Positions 17,627 to 27,800 of a stretch of 64,000 bases of DNA are shown piece by piece. Source of the DNA: Mucilaginibacter dorajii (GTDB lineage Bacteria > Bacteroidota > Bacteroidia > Sphingobacteriales > Sphingobacteriaceae); contig NZ_JANTYS010000028.1 of NCBI RefSeq assembly GCF_024808255.1, positions 18,944 through 82,943 on the forward strand, written 5' to 3'. Each line of letters opens with the position of its first letter. Within the stretch, counting starts at the first letter, position 1. The notes below the pieces were generated by a model. That model made no database searches. It was given only the letters and a program-made list of their open reading frames with translations, and was not told the DNA's origin. Made by a program: the position numbers and the translations under genes.

Positions 17627-17702
17627 GCCCCTCTAAACGGCGAAGCCCTCATGAACATCTAAAAATAAAAAACCGTGAATAATCTCCCCTGAAGGGGAGA
17701 CT
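17625..17702. repeat. Palindromic repeat copy, split
   Basis: AAGCCCCTCTAAA at 17625-17637 and AATCTCCCCTGAAGGGGAGA at 17681-17700 are the two halves of the repeat seen whole at 20865-20898, separated by 43 extra bases. The first half overlaps the aldo/keto reductase stop codon. Confidence 0.6.
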
Positions 17703-17786
17703 ATAAAAAATGTTAAAGGTTAACCGTTAATTGTCTTTAGGATAGTTGGATATTTCACGTAAAACTACGTATCAAAAAACAGTGAA

Positions 17787-17817
17787 AACACCTATGTTTA
17801 AACATGGGTGTTTTTTT
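17787..17817 (+). terminator. Rho-independent terminator
   Basis: Stem AACACC-t-ATGTTT paired with AAACAT-g-GGTGTT (17787-17812) followed by a T run. It is the first of two terminators after the aldo/keto reductase gene. Confidence 0.75.
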
Positions 17818-17878
17818 AATTTTACAGTGTAAGCGGTTGGTATTAATACCCGGCCGACGCACCTAAACCCTATCAAAA

Positions 17879-17914
17879 AAACAAGCCCGGGATTGCCGCT
17901 GGCTTGTTTTTTTG
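17879..17914 (+). terminator. Rho-independent terminator
   Basis: Stem AAACAAGCC (17879-17887) with GGCTTGTTT (17901-17909) and a run of T. It is the second terminator in the 443-base gap between 17626 and 18070; the rest of the gap shows no gene. Confidence 0.8.
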
Positions 17915-18069
17915 TTTAAATGGCGACCCAATCGCGCCAAAGTAACAGTTTAATTACAAAGGCTGTAAAAAATAATCCATCGTTTTTTTCAATGCTTTAT
18001 AAAACTTAACTAATTTGCCCGCATGTCCGCCGGGGCAATGTGTTATAAACCATCTAACCTTTTTTTATA

Positions 18070-19401
18070 ATGATAAACCGCAGAAAGTTCATCCAAACTA
18101 CGTCTGTAGCTACCACAAGTTTCCTGCTTGCTTCGCAGGTATCAAAAGGGGCTGCTTTTTTTAGGGGATCGCCTAATGAAAAAGTGGTCCTGGGCTTTAT
18201 GGGTACCAACAGCCGTGGCCTTTACCTGGCGCAAAACTATGCCAAGATCCCTAATGTGGAGATTGGGTACATTTGCGATGTTGACTCTAAAGTAGTTGAT
18301 AAAACTATTGAAGAGATCTTTAAAATAACCGGGAAACGCCCCAAGGGCCTTACCGATATCCGCAAAATGCTGGAGATTAAAGATATCGACGCCGTGGTTA
18401 TTGCTCCGCCCGATCATTGGCATGCGCCCGCAACCATTATGGCCTGCCAGGCTGGCAAACATGTTTATGTAGAGAAACCATGTAGCCACAACCCGCACGA
18501 AGGCGAAATGGCCATAGCCGCGGCAAAAAAATACAACCGTTTGGTACAAATGGGGAGCCAGCGCCGTTCATTCTCCAACGTGCAGGCTATGGTGAAAGAA
18601 TTACATGATGGCGTTATCGGCCGTACATATTATGCTAAGGGCTGGTACACCAATCACCGCCTGAGTATTGGGCATGGCAAACAGGTGCCTGTCCCCGCAA
18701 ATTTAAACTACGATTTATGGCAGGGACCGGCACCACGGAAGCCGTACCAGGATAACTTGATCCATTATAACTGGCACTGGTTTTGGAACTGGGGAACAGG
18801 TGAAGCCCTGAACAACGGTACGCATGAGCTGGACGTGATCCGCTGGGGCTTAGGCGTTGATTATCCTAATAAGGTGGTTTCAACCGGCGGTCGGTTTCAC
18901 TTTAATGACGACTGGCAAACACCAGATACGCAAAATATTCTCTATAATTTCCCCAACAATACAGCCGCCGAATGGGAGAGTCGCAGCAGCAACGGTTTTA
19001 ACATTGAACAGCTCAGCCGCGGCGTAATATTTTATGGCGATAAAGGAACCCTGTTTTATGGCAGTGGTAACGGCTACCAGGTTTACGATGGCGATAACAA
19101 GCTGGTGAAAGAAATTAAGGACGATACCAAGGTAGACGGCACCAATAAGGTAAGCCCAACCGAAGCGCTGGACGGCTTCCACATGAAAAATTTCATCGAT
19201 GGCGTGAGGGGAATAGCGCCATTAAACTGCCCGATAGAGATCGGCTTTAAATCGACCCTGTTGCCGCAATTAGGCAATATATCCTATCGGGTAGACCGCG
19301 TACTGCACACCGACCCAACCAACGGCCACATCCTCAACGACCCCGAAGCCCAAAAGCTTTGGAGCAGGGAGTATGAAAAGGGCTGGGAGGTGAAGGTGTA
19401 A
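18070..19401 (+). CDS. Gfo/Idh/MocA family oxidoreductase, exported by a Tat-type signal
   Basis: A 443-aa NAD(P)-dependent sugar oxidoreductase. It begins with a twin-arginine signal (NRRKFIQTTSVATTSFLLAS), so it probably folds with its cofactor before export. The Rossmann motif GFMGTNSRG (42-50) and catalytic VEKPCSHNP (Lys136) are clear; the C-terminal domain has the usual WHWFWNWGTGEALNNGTHELD. Together with the DUF1080 gene 122 bases downstream it fits the 3-keto-glycoside pathway, in which such enzymes oxidise or reduce sugar C3. The substrate is not known. A terminator-like palindrome separates it from the next gene. Confidence 0.92.
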   Translation: MINRRKFIQTTSVATTSFLLASQVSKGAAFFRGSPNEKVVLGFMGTNSRGLYLAQNYAKIPNVEIGYICDVDSKVVDKTIEEIFKITGKRPKGLTDIRKMLEIKDIDAVVIAPPDHWHAPATIMACQAGKHVYVEKPCSHNPHEGEMAIAAAKKYNRLVQMGSQRRSFSNVQAMVKELHDGVIGRTYYAKGWYTNHRLSIGHGKQVPVPANLNYDLWQGPAPRKPYQDNLIHYNWHWFWNWGTGEALNNGTHELDVIRWGLGVDYPNKVVSTGGRFHFNDDWQTPDTQNILYNFPNNTAAEWESRSSNGFNIEQLSRGVIFYGDKGTLFYGSGNGYQVYDGDNKLVKEIKDDTKVDGTNKVSPTEALDGFHMKNFIDGVRGIAPLNCPIEIGFKSTLLPQLGNISYRVDRVLHTDPTNGHILNDPEAQKLWSREYEKGWEVKV

Positions 19402-19403
19402 GA

Positions 19404-19441
19404 GCAGCCCCACCCAACCCTCCCCGGAAGGGAGGGCTTTT
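19404..19441. repeat. Palindromic repeat, divergent copy acting as terminator
   Basis: CCCTCCCCGGAAGGGAGGG hairpin (about 19418-19436) followed by CTTTT, directly after the oxidoreductase stop codon. It belongs to the family shared with 19474-19510, 20865-20898 and 20941-20980. Confidence 0.65.
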
Positions 19442-19473
19442 AAATTAAACAAGTAAAACACACACAAATAAAA

Positions 19474-19510
19474 AAGTCTCCCCTCCCGGGGGAGATTTAG
19501 AGGGGGCTTA
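19474..19510. repeat. Palindromic repeat copy
   Basis: AAGTCTCCCCTCCCGGGGGA is followed by GATTTAGAGGGGGCTT. It has the same arrangement as the copy at 20941-20980 and lies just before the DUF1080 gene. Confidence 0.7.
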
Positions 19511-19523
19511 ACAACACACAACT

Positions 19524-20876
19524 ATGAAAAAATACATTTATCCAATAATCCTTCTGCTGTCAACAGCAACAATAACCAATGCCCAGGAAAAGATCTTTGA
19601 TGGCAAAACTCTTAAAGGCTGGAAACGCGTGGCCGGCATGGCCGACTATAAAGTTGAAGACGGCCAGATTGTGGGCACCACGGTTTTAAACTCGGGTAAT
19701 ACCTTTTTGGTGACCGAAAAAGAATATGGCGACTTTATTTTGGAACTGGATGCCAAAATTGAAAGTCCGCTGAGTAATTCGGGTGTTCAAACCCGCAGCC
19801 ATTATAACCCTGCCGGTCACGATGGTAAAGGTTTGGTGTACGGGAGGCAGTTTGAAATTGATCCGTCGGAACGTAAGTGGACAGGTGGCATTTATGACGA
19901 AGGACGCAGGGATTGGCTTTACCCTTTGGATTTGAACGCCAAAGCGAAGGACGCGTTTAAGGTAGGAGAGTTTAACCATATCAGGATTGAGTGCATTGGC
20001 CACGAAATGAAAACCTGGGTAAACGGTATCCCGACTGCGGATGTGGTAGATACTATTGATGCCAAAGGCTTTATAGGGCTACAGGTGCACGCGGTAAGTG
20101 ATGAAAAACAGGCTGGCAAAAAAGTTTACTTTAAAAACTTTAACCTGCAAACCACCAATTTAAAACCCAAACCCTTCCCTAAAGATGTGTATGTGATAAA
20201 CCTGCAACCCAACAGCCTTACACCTGCCGAAAAAGCAGCGGGTTGGAAACTATTGTATGACGGCAAAACCAATACCGGCTGGCGTGGGGCTACGTTAAAA
20301 GGCTTCCCCGATCATGGCTGGGAATATAATAACGGTGTGATGCATGTGCTGCCATCGGCCGGTAAAGAAGAATCGGGTGGTGGCGATATTGTTACCAATG
20401 ATAACTATAGCGCGTTCGACCTGTCGTTTGAGTTTAAATTAACACCCGGTGCCAATAGCGGGGTCAAATATTTTGTTACGCTGAGCGAAGTAACCAAAGG
20501 ATCGGCAATCGGCCTTGAATACCAGGTTTTAGATGATAAGCTGCACCCCGATGCCAAATTAGGCCGCGATGGTGACCGCACGCTGGCTTCGCTGTATGAC
20601 CTTATCAAAGCCAATAAACAAGAACGCTTTGTACACCCGATAGGTGCATGGAATATCGGTCGAATAATCGTGTACCCTAACAACCACGTAGAGCATTACT
20701 TAAATGGGGTTAAGGTGTTGGAATACGAACGTGGTTCACAAGCCTTCAAAGACCTGGTAGCCATCAGTAAATACACCATCTGGAAAAACTTTGGCGAGGC
20801 CCCGCAAGGCCACTTGTTGTTACAGGATCATGGTAACGAGGTGTTTTTTAGGAGCATCAAGGTGAAGCCCCTCTAA
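19524..20876 (+). CDS. Secreted protein with two DUF1080 (3-keto-disaccharide hydrolase) domains
   Basis: A 450-aa protein with a signal peptide (MKKYIYPIILLLSTATITNAQ). Domain 1 (about 22-205) opens with IFDGKTLKGWKRV and carries NSGVQTRSHYNP; domain 2 (about 235-450) opens with LLYDGKTNTGWRG and carries NSGVKYFV. DUF1080 proteins have a concanavalin-like fold; characterised members cleave 3-keto-glycosides made by Gfo/Idh/MocA enzymes, which fits the upstream gene. The tandem domain form suggests one catalytic and one binding unit, but this cannot be told from sequence. Its last codons and stop lie inside a palindromic repeat. Confidence 0.9.
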   Translation: MKKYIYPIILLLSTATITNAQEKIFDGKTLKGWKRVAGMADYKVEDGQIVGTTVLNSGNTFLVTEKEYGDFILELDAKIESPLSNSGVQTRSHYNPAGHDGKGLVYGRQFEIDPSERKWTGGIYDEGRRDWLYPLDLNAKAKDAFKVGEFNHIRIECIGHEMKTWVNGIPTADVVDTIDAKGFIGLQVHAVSDEKQAGKKVYFKNFNLQTTNLKPKPFPKDVYVINLQPNSLTPAEKAAGWKLLYDGKTNTGWRGATLKGFPDHGWEYNNGVMHVLPSAGKEESGGGDIVTNDNYSAFDLSFEFKLTPGANSGVKYFVTLSEVTKGSAIGLEYQVLDDKLHPDAKLGRDGDRTLASLYDLIKANKQERFVHPIGAWNIGRIIVYPNNHVEHYLNGVKVLEYERGSQAFKDLVAISKYTIWKNFGEAPQGHLLLQDHGNEVFFRSIKVKPL

Positions 20877-20898
20877 ATCTCCCCTGAAGGGGAGACTT
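20865..20898. repeat. Palindromic repeat copy that contains a gene stop codon
   Basis: AAGCCCCTCTAAATCTCCCC then TGAAGGGGAGACTT. The codons for the final Lys-Pro-Leu and the TAA of the DUF1080 gene fall inside it. It faces the copy at 20941-20980 in the opposite orientation. Confidence 0.75.
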
Positions 20899-20940
20899 CA
20901 AAAAAACAAAATCACAGCAAATATAAACGCTTCCTTTTTC

Positions 20941-20980
20941 AAGTCTCCCCCTTCAGGGGGAGATTTAGAGGGGGCTTTAA
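20941..20980. repeat. Palindromic repeat copy overlapping the GntR gene stop
   Basis: AAGTCTCCCCCTTCAGGGGG then AGATTTAGAGGGGGCTTTAA. It lies between convergent genes and covers the stop codon of the GntR gene, so with the facing copy it probably ends transcription from both sides. Confidence 0.75.
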
Positions 20981-22005
20981 ATCGAGCTCCTCAAAGTCAC
21001 ATTAAAAGGTACTGCAAAATGCTCGTGGCAGTTGCTTAATGCAAACTCAGCGGTTTTGCTTCCCATTAGCTTAAAATCGGTAGATATGGTAGTAATACCA
21101 TCCAGGATGATCTCCTTCAGCGCTGTTTCGTTATAGGATATCACACCGACATCCTTGGCCACTTTTAAATCGGATGCGATGATCTTTTTAATCAGTACTA
21201 CCAGGTCATCTTCGGTAAGGCTAATGTAAACGGTATCTTTTTGGATTGTTTCAATTGAATCTGATTCAACTACTTCATAATCAAAGGCATACTGTCGGCA
21301 AAAATTAAGAAACCCTTTCAGTATTTCTTTGGAATGATATGTTTTTCCGGGAAATATCAGCTTGATGTTATGGTACTTAGTTAGCTTGTGTATAAGGCTT
21401 TTAAGTGCTTCATATACATCCAAAGCAAAGTTTTCATAAATCGCTGCAAACTTGCCATTTATAGCCGGTACAAGGTTGTCCAGCAGAATCAGTTTATCCT
21501 TGGGGATAGTATTGATGATCTCGTGGGCCTTGGTTTCATTATCCAAAAAATGGGGGATGATGATATACTTGGCATAATCGCTTTGAAAGCTCTCGGTTAC
21601 GATCTTTTTAAAAAAGTAAAAATCGTTATTGTAAATATAAAAATCGATGGTGGCCAGTTCGCCAATGGTGGCTACAAAGGCATCGTAAATGATTTTTTTG
21701 TGAGCGCTTAACTTATTAAATAGCAGGAAAATCTTCAACGGTTTTTGAAAGTCCGTATTCGAAATAAAAAAACCTTTACCTGGAACTGAGCTTACTATTC
21801 CTTTGTCCTTCAGTTCTTTATAAACGCGTTCTATAGTATTACGTGAGGTATCAAGGGCAAAGCTAAGGTCGTTAATGGAAGGTAGCATATCATCCTTAAC
21901 AATATCCCCGCTTTCAATAGCCCGGATTATCGCGTTTGATAGCTGAAGGTATTTTGGAGTAATGGAATACTCGTCGATAGATAATATTTTGAGATAATTC
22001 TTCAC
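20977..22005 (-). CDS. GntR family regulator with periplasmic-binding-like ligand domain
   Basis: A 342-aa regulator. Residues 10-75 form a GntR winged helix (YLQLSNAIIRAIESGDIV, SRNTIERVYKELKDKGIVSS). The remainder has the layout of a LacI-type type-1 periplasmic-binding domain (GVISYNETALKEIILDGITTI), a combination common in Bacteroidota for sugar control. It starts with GTG at 22005. It converges on the 3-keto-sugar genes across paired palindromes; control of those genes is possible but not shown. Confidence 0.88.
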   Translation of the reverse strand: MKNYLKILSIDEYSITPKYLQLSNAIIRAIESGDIVKDDMLPSINDLSFALDTSRNTIERVYKELKDKGIVSSVPGKGFFISNTDFQKPLKIFLLFNKLSAHKKIIYDAFVATIGELATIDFYIYNNDFYFFKKIVTESFQSDYAKYIIIPHFLDNETKAHEIINTIPKDKLILLDNLVPAINGKFAAIYENFALDVYEALKSLIHKLTKYHNIKLIFPGKTYHSKEILKGFLNFCRQYAFDYEVVESDSIETIQKDTVYISLTEDDLVVLIKKIIASDLKVAKDVGVISYNETALKEIILDGITTISTDFKLMGSKTAEFALSNCHEHFAVPFNVTLRSSI

Positions 22006-22177
22006 GCTTTACAATTGGAGTGTTACAAATGTAATATTCAGCTATTGTATTTTTTACTTAAAAAGATAGTAGGGGATAGATGGAGAGATTTTAGATTACA
22101 GATGCGCAGATTTCAGATGAATTTATTTGAGAATTTGAAGATTTGAAAATGTATTTAAAAAAGATTAATTCAATAAT

Positions 22178-23188
22178 TTACCTGTCCTTCCATCTAAAGC
22201 TATAATACAAATACCCCAAAGCAGGTAATATAAACAAGCTACCTACCAGCAGGCCAATGCCAAGATCGTCGATGGTATTAACTGTAGCGTGATCGGTTAA
22301 CAGCGACATTGAACTGCCTCCTTTAAAGATCACGAACCGTGGGAAACGGGTTGCCCCAACAGATATCAGGATCATACTCACCTGGAAAGCAGCCAGGAGC
22401 CTGATCCATTGGCGGTTTCTCTTTTCAGATATAATGAACCATAACAATATCAATGAGAGAGTAGCGGCAATTACTGCTGCAAGGCTTAGAGGATTGCCGA
22501 AGATCCAATGCGACAGGCCCACATGCTCTATTTCTGAAGCGATGAAAACCAGTCCGCCGCAGAACACGGCTGCTATGTTGGATACTTTTGCTTTTTTGAT
22601 GTAACGTTTGATATCGTTCACGTCATCGGTTTCGCCTACAATGTAAATAGCCGCTAAAAATCCGCATAAAGCCACGGTGAAAAGGCCAACAGCCACCGAA
22701 AACCAGTTAAACCAGCTGAAAATATAAGCATGGGCAAAATCTTTTGCGGTTGGATCAATCTGGCCTGATAATGCGCTACCGGCGATAATACCCAGAAACA
22801 TTGGGGTAACAAAGCTTGAATAGATGAACAGGTGATTATAAAGGTTTTGTGTTCTTTCGCCTTTTATAGCATCATAATTACGGAAAGTGAAAGCTGTGCC
22901 GCGGGCAATGATACCTAAAAGTAAGATCAATAAAGGGATGTGCAGGTAAGTACACATCTCGCTGTAAATATCAGGGAAACCAACAAATAAGATTACCACA
23001 GTGATGATCAGCCACATATGATTGGCTTCCCAAACGGGGCCGATAGCCTGGTACATGGTTTTGCGGGTGCGGTGTTTATTATCTGTAGACGTAAAAAGCT
23101 CGATGATACCCGCGCCGAAATCGGCACCGCCCAACAGAAAGTAAAGGGTGATAGAGGCAAATAGAAATAGAATAACGATGTATAGCAT
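22178..23188 (-). CDS. cydB: Cytochrome bd oxidase subunit II
   Basis: A 336-aa inner-membrane protein with about eight hydrophobic segments. Family marks are the N-terminal GGADFGAGIIELF, the GPVWEANHMWLI block and PMFLGIIAGSALSG. With CydA it oxidises quinol and reduces oxygen to water with high affinity. It follows cydA after 12 bases in one operon. No CydX-like short frame was recognised after it. Its quinol would be menaquinol, in line with mqnA and mqnE in this window. Confidence 0.93.
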   Translation of the reverse strand: MLYIVILFLFASITLYFLLGGADFGAGIIELFTSTDNKHRTRKTMYQAIGPVWEANHMWLIITVVILFVGFPDIYSEMCTYLHIPLLILLLGIIARGTAFTFRNYDAIKGERTQNLYNHLFIYSSFVTPMFLGIIAGSALSGQIDPTAKDFAHAYIFSWFNWFSVAVGLFTVALCGFLAAIYIVGETDDVNDIKRYIKKAKVSNIAAVFCGGLVFIASEIEHVGLSHWIFGNPLSLAAVIAATLSLILLWFIISEKRNRQWIRLLAAFQVSMILISVGATRFPRFVIFKGGSSMSLLTDHATVNTIDDLGIGLLVGSLFILPALGYLYYSFRWKDR

Positions 23189-23200
23189 AATATCTGCAGG

Positions 23201-24508
23201 TTAACGGTCGTACAATTCGGGCACCATCTGGATCTGTCTTTTCAGCAGGAAAATAACAAATACGCTAAGGGTGAAGTAAATAAACGTGAACAGGTAAAAA
23301 GTGTATTGAATGCCTGGCATTTTGGTTACAGCATCGGCGGTACGCATCACACCCTGTATGATCCAGGGTTGGCGGCCAACTTCGGTTACTGTCCACCCGG
23401 CCTCTAAGGCGATAAAGCCGGTAGGGGTGGCAATGATGAACAATTTTAAAAACCATGCTTTGGTAAGCCATTCCTTCTTTTTCCAAAGGGCTACAAAGTA
23501 CAAGATGCCGATAAACATCATGAGTGTACCAATACCTACCATAATTTGAAACGCGTAATGCGTTACTGCTACTGGTGGTTGGTCTTTAACAGGGATCTTA
23601 TCCAGCGCGTTTACTGTTGTTTTAAAGTTATCATGCACCAGGAAGCTAAGCAAGCCGGGGATCTCTAACCCATAATTTACCTTTTTTGCTGCGGTATCCG
23701 GGATGCCTCCAATTACCAGCGGCGCATATTCCTGGGTATGAAAGTAGGCTTCCATGGCGGCCAGTTTTGCGGGTTGCCTTTTGGCAGCGCCTTTGGCAGA
23801 GATATCGCCACTCAGTGGTTGTAAAATAGCTGCTGCTGCGCCAAACACAATGGCGATTTTGAATGATTTGGTATGAAAATTAACGTTCCGTTTACGATAG
23901 ATCATCAGCGCGTGAATACCCGCAACTGCAAAACCGGTAGCAGAGAATGCCGCTATGGTCATGTGTAAAGCTTCAGAAAACCAGGCCTCGTTGAGCATGG
24001 CCTTTAGCGGGTTGATGTTTAGGTATTTACCATTCACATAATCAAACCCCGAAGGACTGTTCATCCATGAGTTGGCCGATACCACCAGGATGCCCGAAGC
24101 AATGCCGCTTAAACCCACCACAACACCTGTAAACCAATGGAACCAGGTGTTAAGCTTATTCCAGCCGTAAAGGAAAAAACCAAGTGCTATAGCTTCAATA
24201 AAAAAGGCTGTACCTTCCAATGAGAATGGCATACCAAAAATAGGACCGGCATGTTTCATAAAACCGGGCCATAACAAGCCAAGTTCAAAAGAAAGCATAG
24301 TGCCGGATACCGCACCTGTGGCAAAAAATATAGCGACACCTTTACTCCATGCTATGGTAACGTTTTTGTAAACCTGGTTTTTGGTTTTTATCCATTTGTA
24401 GTGCGATATAGCCATAAATACAGGCATAACCATACCAATGCAGGAGTAGATGATGTGAAACCCTAAGGATAAGGCCATTTGCGACCTTGCTGCAATAAAA
24501 TCATCCAT
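23201..24508 (-). CDS. cydA: Cytochrome bd oxidase subunit I
   Basis: A 435-aa inner-membrane haem protein. Ligand candidates are His18 in LGFHIIYS and His182 in EALHMTIAAFSATG; Glu98 and Glu105 lie in the conserved FSLEGTAFFIEAIALG. The C-terminal block WTVTEVGRQPW is typical. The protein is about 85 residues shorter than E. coli CydA, consistent with the short Q-loop form. It is the first gene of the cydAB operon, with a TACATTTG -7 match about 45 bases upstream of the start. Confidence 0.93.
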   Translation of the reverse strand: MDDFIAARSQMALSLGFHIIYSCIGMVMPVFMAISHYKWIKTKNQVYKNVTIAWSKGVAIFFATGAVSGTMLSFELGLLWPGFMKHAGPIFGMPFSLEGTAFFIEAIALGFFLYGWNKLNTWFHWFTGVVVGLSGIASGILVVSANSWMNSPSGFDYVNGKYLNINPLKAMLNEAWFSEALHMTIAAFSATGFAVAGIHALMIYRKRNVNFHTKSFKIAIVFGAAAAILQPLSGDISAKGAAKRQPAKLAAMEAYFHTQEYAPLVIGGIPDTAAKKVNYGLEIPGLLSFLVHDNFKTTVNALDKIPVKDQPPVAVTHYAFQIMVGIGTLMMFIGILYFVALWKKKEWLTKAWFLKLFIIATPTGFIALEAGWTVTEVGRQPWIIQGVMRTADAVTKMPGIQYTFYLFTFIYFTLSVFVIFLLKRQIQMVPELYDR

Positions 24509-24824
24509 AGTTGTGATATAAATTATGGTTGAAAGTTAAAAGCTATATCGCACAAATGTAACAGAAATGTTAATTGATATTGAATATGAATTACAGTTAC
24601 TTCCGTTTAAAATATTGCATTAGTGGAGATAATTTTGTAAAAAAGGCATATTGGTTCTTATCTGAAAATTTAACAACACTCAAAGGCAATAACCCGTAGC
24701 TTTATTTAAGCAATGTGTGATAGGGATGGCAAAGGATGGTTTTGAAAATCATTAGTGATAGTTTAGTATGTCAGAATCTGTTTTGGCGCTGCCAACCAAT
24801 TATAACCTAAAGTAAAAGCAAAGG
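24509..24824. other. Divergent intergenic region between cydA and the GH106 gene
   Basis: 316 bases without a gene. The only recognisable element is a -7 match for cydA on the minus strand (TACATTTG, 24553-24560), without a good -33 box. AAAGGA just before 24825 may be the ribosome site of the GH106 gene. Confidence 0.4.
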
Positions 24825-27800
24825 ATGTATTTTAAAAAACTATTTTGTTACCTGTCGCCGGCTTTCTTTCTGGTGCTGATAACGATTTCATCATTATCAG
24901 CCCAGGTGGCACCAGTCGTACCGCCGAAGGAACAGCTTAATCGTAGTTTTGGCGCATATGATAAGGTAGCTTTTATGTCGCCCCCAAAAGTTTACTACCC
25001 GGAAACCTGGTTCCATTTAATTGGAGGTAACGTTTCAAAAAAAGGTATCACGGCAGATCTGGAAGCGATTGCCCGTTCGGGAATTTCGGGAATCCAGCTT
25101 TTTCATGGTCAGTTTGGTGGGCCATGGCCGGGTGTTAACCCTCAAATAGCTTGCCTTAGCCCGTTGTGGGAAGATGCTATACGCCATACAGCCCAGGAAT
25201 GCAGGCGTTTGGGTTTACGTTTTACCATGCAAAACTGCCCCGGATGGGCTATGGCCGGCGGACCGTGGATAACGCCTGCCAACGCGATGCGCCACCTGGG
25301 CTGGAGCCGTACCGATATAACTGGTGGAAAAGGCATGGTTATCCTCCATTTAGATCAACCGCAACCAAGTACTGAGCCCTGGCGGGATTACCGAGATATC
25401 ACCGTACTGGCATTTCCAACGCCAATGGGGGATATCGGAAAGCCGCTCGCGCCACAATCTGTTAACGGCAGCAACAATATTTTATGGGGCGATTGTTTTT
25501 TGAACCAGGCTAAAGAACCCGTTCGCCTTCACGTAGCTGACTCTGGAAAGCCGTACTGGGCAGAGGTTACTTTTCCTGACACCGTGACCATACGGACTAT
25601 TGAATTTCCAAGCGTTAATAGTATGGGCCATGCATGGAACTATGAACCTGGTGTTAAAATAAAAGCGCAGGCCATCATGGCCAACGGTAAAATAAAGGAT
25701 ATTTTAAACACAAACATTCCTGCGGGGAATTGGCAAGACACCCAGCCGCTCTCTTTTGCCTGTATGGAAGTAAAAGGTGCTAAAAAGATCAAAATATGGA
25801 TCGAAAATAAGCATGATATGGCGCTTGGTTTCATTCATTTCTTTTCGGCAGCCCGCGAAAATAACTGGGAATCGGAAGCGGGATGGACATTGCGGAATAT
25901 AGATCGTAGCGGCAAAAAGTATGAGCAATCAGCTAAGGCATATATTGATCCGGCCCAAATTCGTGATATCACCAAAATGATGGATGCACAGGGCAATTTG
26001 AGATGGGTTGCCCCGCGTGGTAAATGGACAGTTTTACGCATAGGGCATATAAATAGCGGAAAACAAAATGGTCCCGCACCTGCAGAGGGCACCGGCTGGG
26101 AATGTAATAAACTTTCAGAAACAGGAGCCGACGCGCATTTTGCCGGCTATATTGGTCGCTTATCAGGCGCTACTGGTGTGTTAGGCAACGGTATGTTAAA
26201 TGGTATGCTGATGGACAGCTGGGAATGTGAAACACAAACCTGGACACAAAATATGGAGTGGGAGTTTAACCGCGTAGAAGCTTACCCGCTTCGCAAATGG
26301 ATTCCCGCTTTGTTTGGCTATGTGTTGAAAGACCAGGAAACCACATTTAAGTTTCTGCGCGATTGGCGGTCGACCATAAACGACCTGTACACTAACAAAT
26401 TTTATGGCCGTATGGCCCAATTGGCTAAACAAAATAACCTGGCGGTATCATACGAAACAGCTGCCGGGGATGTCTTCCCGGCTGATATTTTAGAATATTA
26501 CAAGTTTGCTGATGTGCCGATGTGCGAATTCTGGCAGCCTTTTACCAATGGCTACGTGGGCTCGCTGAACTTTAAACCCATAAAGCCCGCGGCATCTGCT
26601 GCACGTCTGTACGGTAAACCGCGTTTAGGTGCAGAGGCATTTACATCTTTTGCGCTTACATGGGATGAACACTGGCAGGATTTGAAAGAAGTTGCAAATG
26701 TAAATATTGTAGAGGGTGTAACACATCTGATTTACCATACCTACACCCATAATCCCCGGGCCGACTCTTTAAAGCCGGGCACCTCATTTGGCGCACAGAT
26801 AGGGACGCCATTTCTTAGGCAACAAACCTGGTGGAATGATATGCCGCAGCTAAACGGCTATTTTGCACGATGTAGCTATTTGCTGGAACGCGGCAAGCCA
26901 GTGTCTGATGTACTTTGGTATTTAGGCGACGAAATAGATCACAAGCCCGATCAGAATGCCCCTTTCCCTGAGGGCTTTAAGTACGATTATTGTAACCCGG
27001 ATGTTTTACTACACAGGCTTTCGGTATCAAACGGCATGCTGGTTACGCCCGAAGGGATACAATACAAAATTTTGTGGTTGCCATCAACCACACATATGCT
27101 ACCACAAACGCTGGAGAAATTAGAATCATTGATCCGTGCCGGCGCAACTGTTGTTGGCGATGCTCCACAAGGGCTTGCAACTCTTAGCGGCGGCGAAAAT
27201 TCGCACATGCGCTTTAATATCGCTGTAAAGAATATCTGGGGCGATACGCAAACAAAAGGCTTACGAAAGCTTGGCAAGGGTACGGTAATATCCGGCCTGA
27301 CCTTATCCGAAGCCCTGGATAAATTGAAGATGACAGCCGATGTTACAGGCGGAGACGCGCTTTGGACACACCGAAAGGTTGCGGGGGCAGACTGGTACTT
27401 TGTTTGCTCACCCAAAAGTAAACCATTTAAGGGGGTACTTGATTTTCGTAACACCGGAAATATAGAAATTTGGGACCCGGTAACTGGTAAAACGAAATCT
27501 GTTGCAGGTGAAAAGAAGCAAGGTCGCACATCGGTAATGCTTGAATTACCACAGGCGGGCTCATGTTTTGTAGTATTTAACCATAATAGCGGGCAAAACG
27601 CAATTGTAAAATCTCCTCAAACAAAAACTATTGCTACGCTGAACCTTACTACGCCTTGGGAGCTTTCTTTTCCAACGGGATGGGGGGCACCGCAATCACT
27701 ACAAGTTAACGAGCTAAAACCCTGGAAAGACCTCGATATGTCGCCCGAAGCAAAAGCATTTTCCGGAACTGCCACGTACACAACATCGTTCATAATTGAT

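Noticed and set aside
26987..27529. 180-codon frame opposite the GH106 gene
   Set aside because: It lies wholly antisense to a well-supported gene; the translation has no recognisable domain and no promoter or start context.
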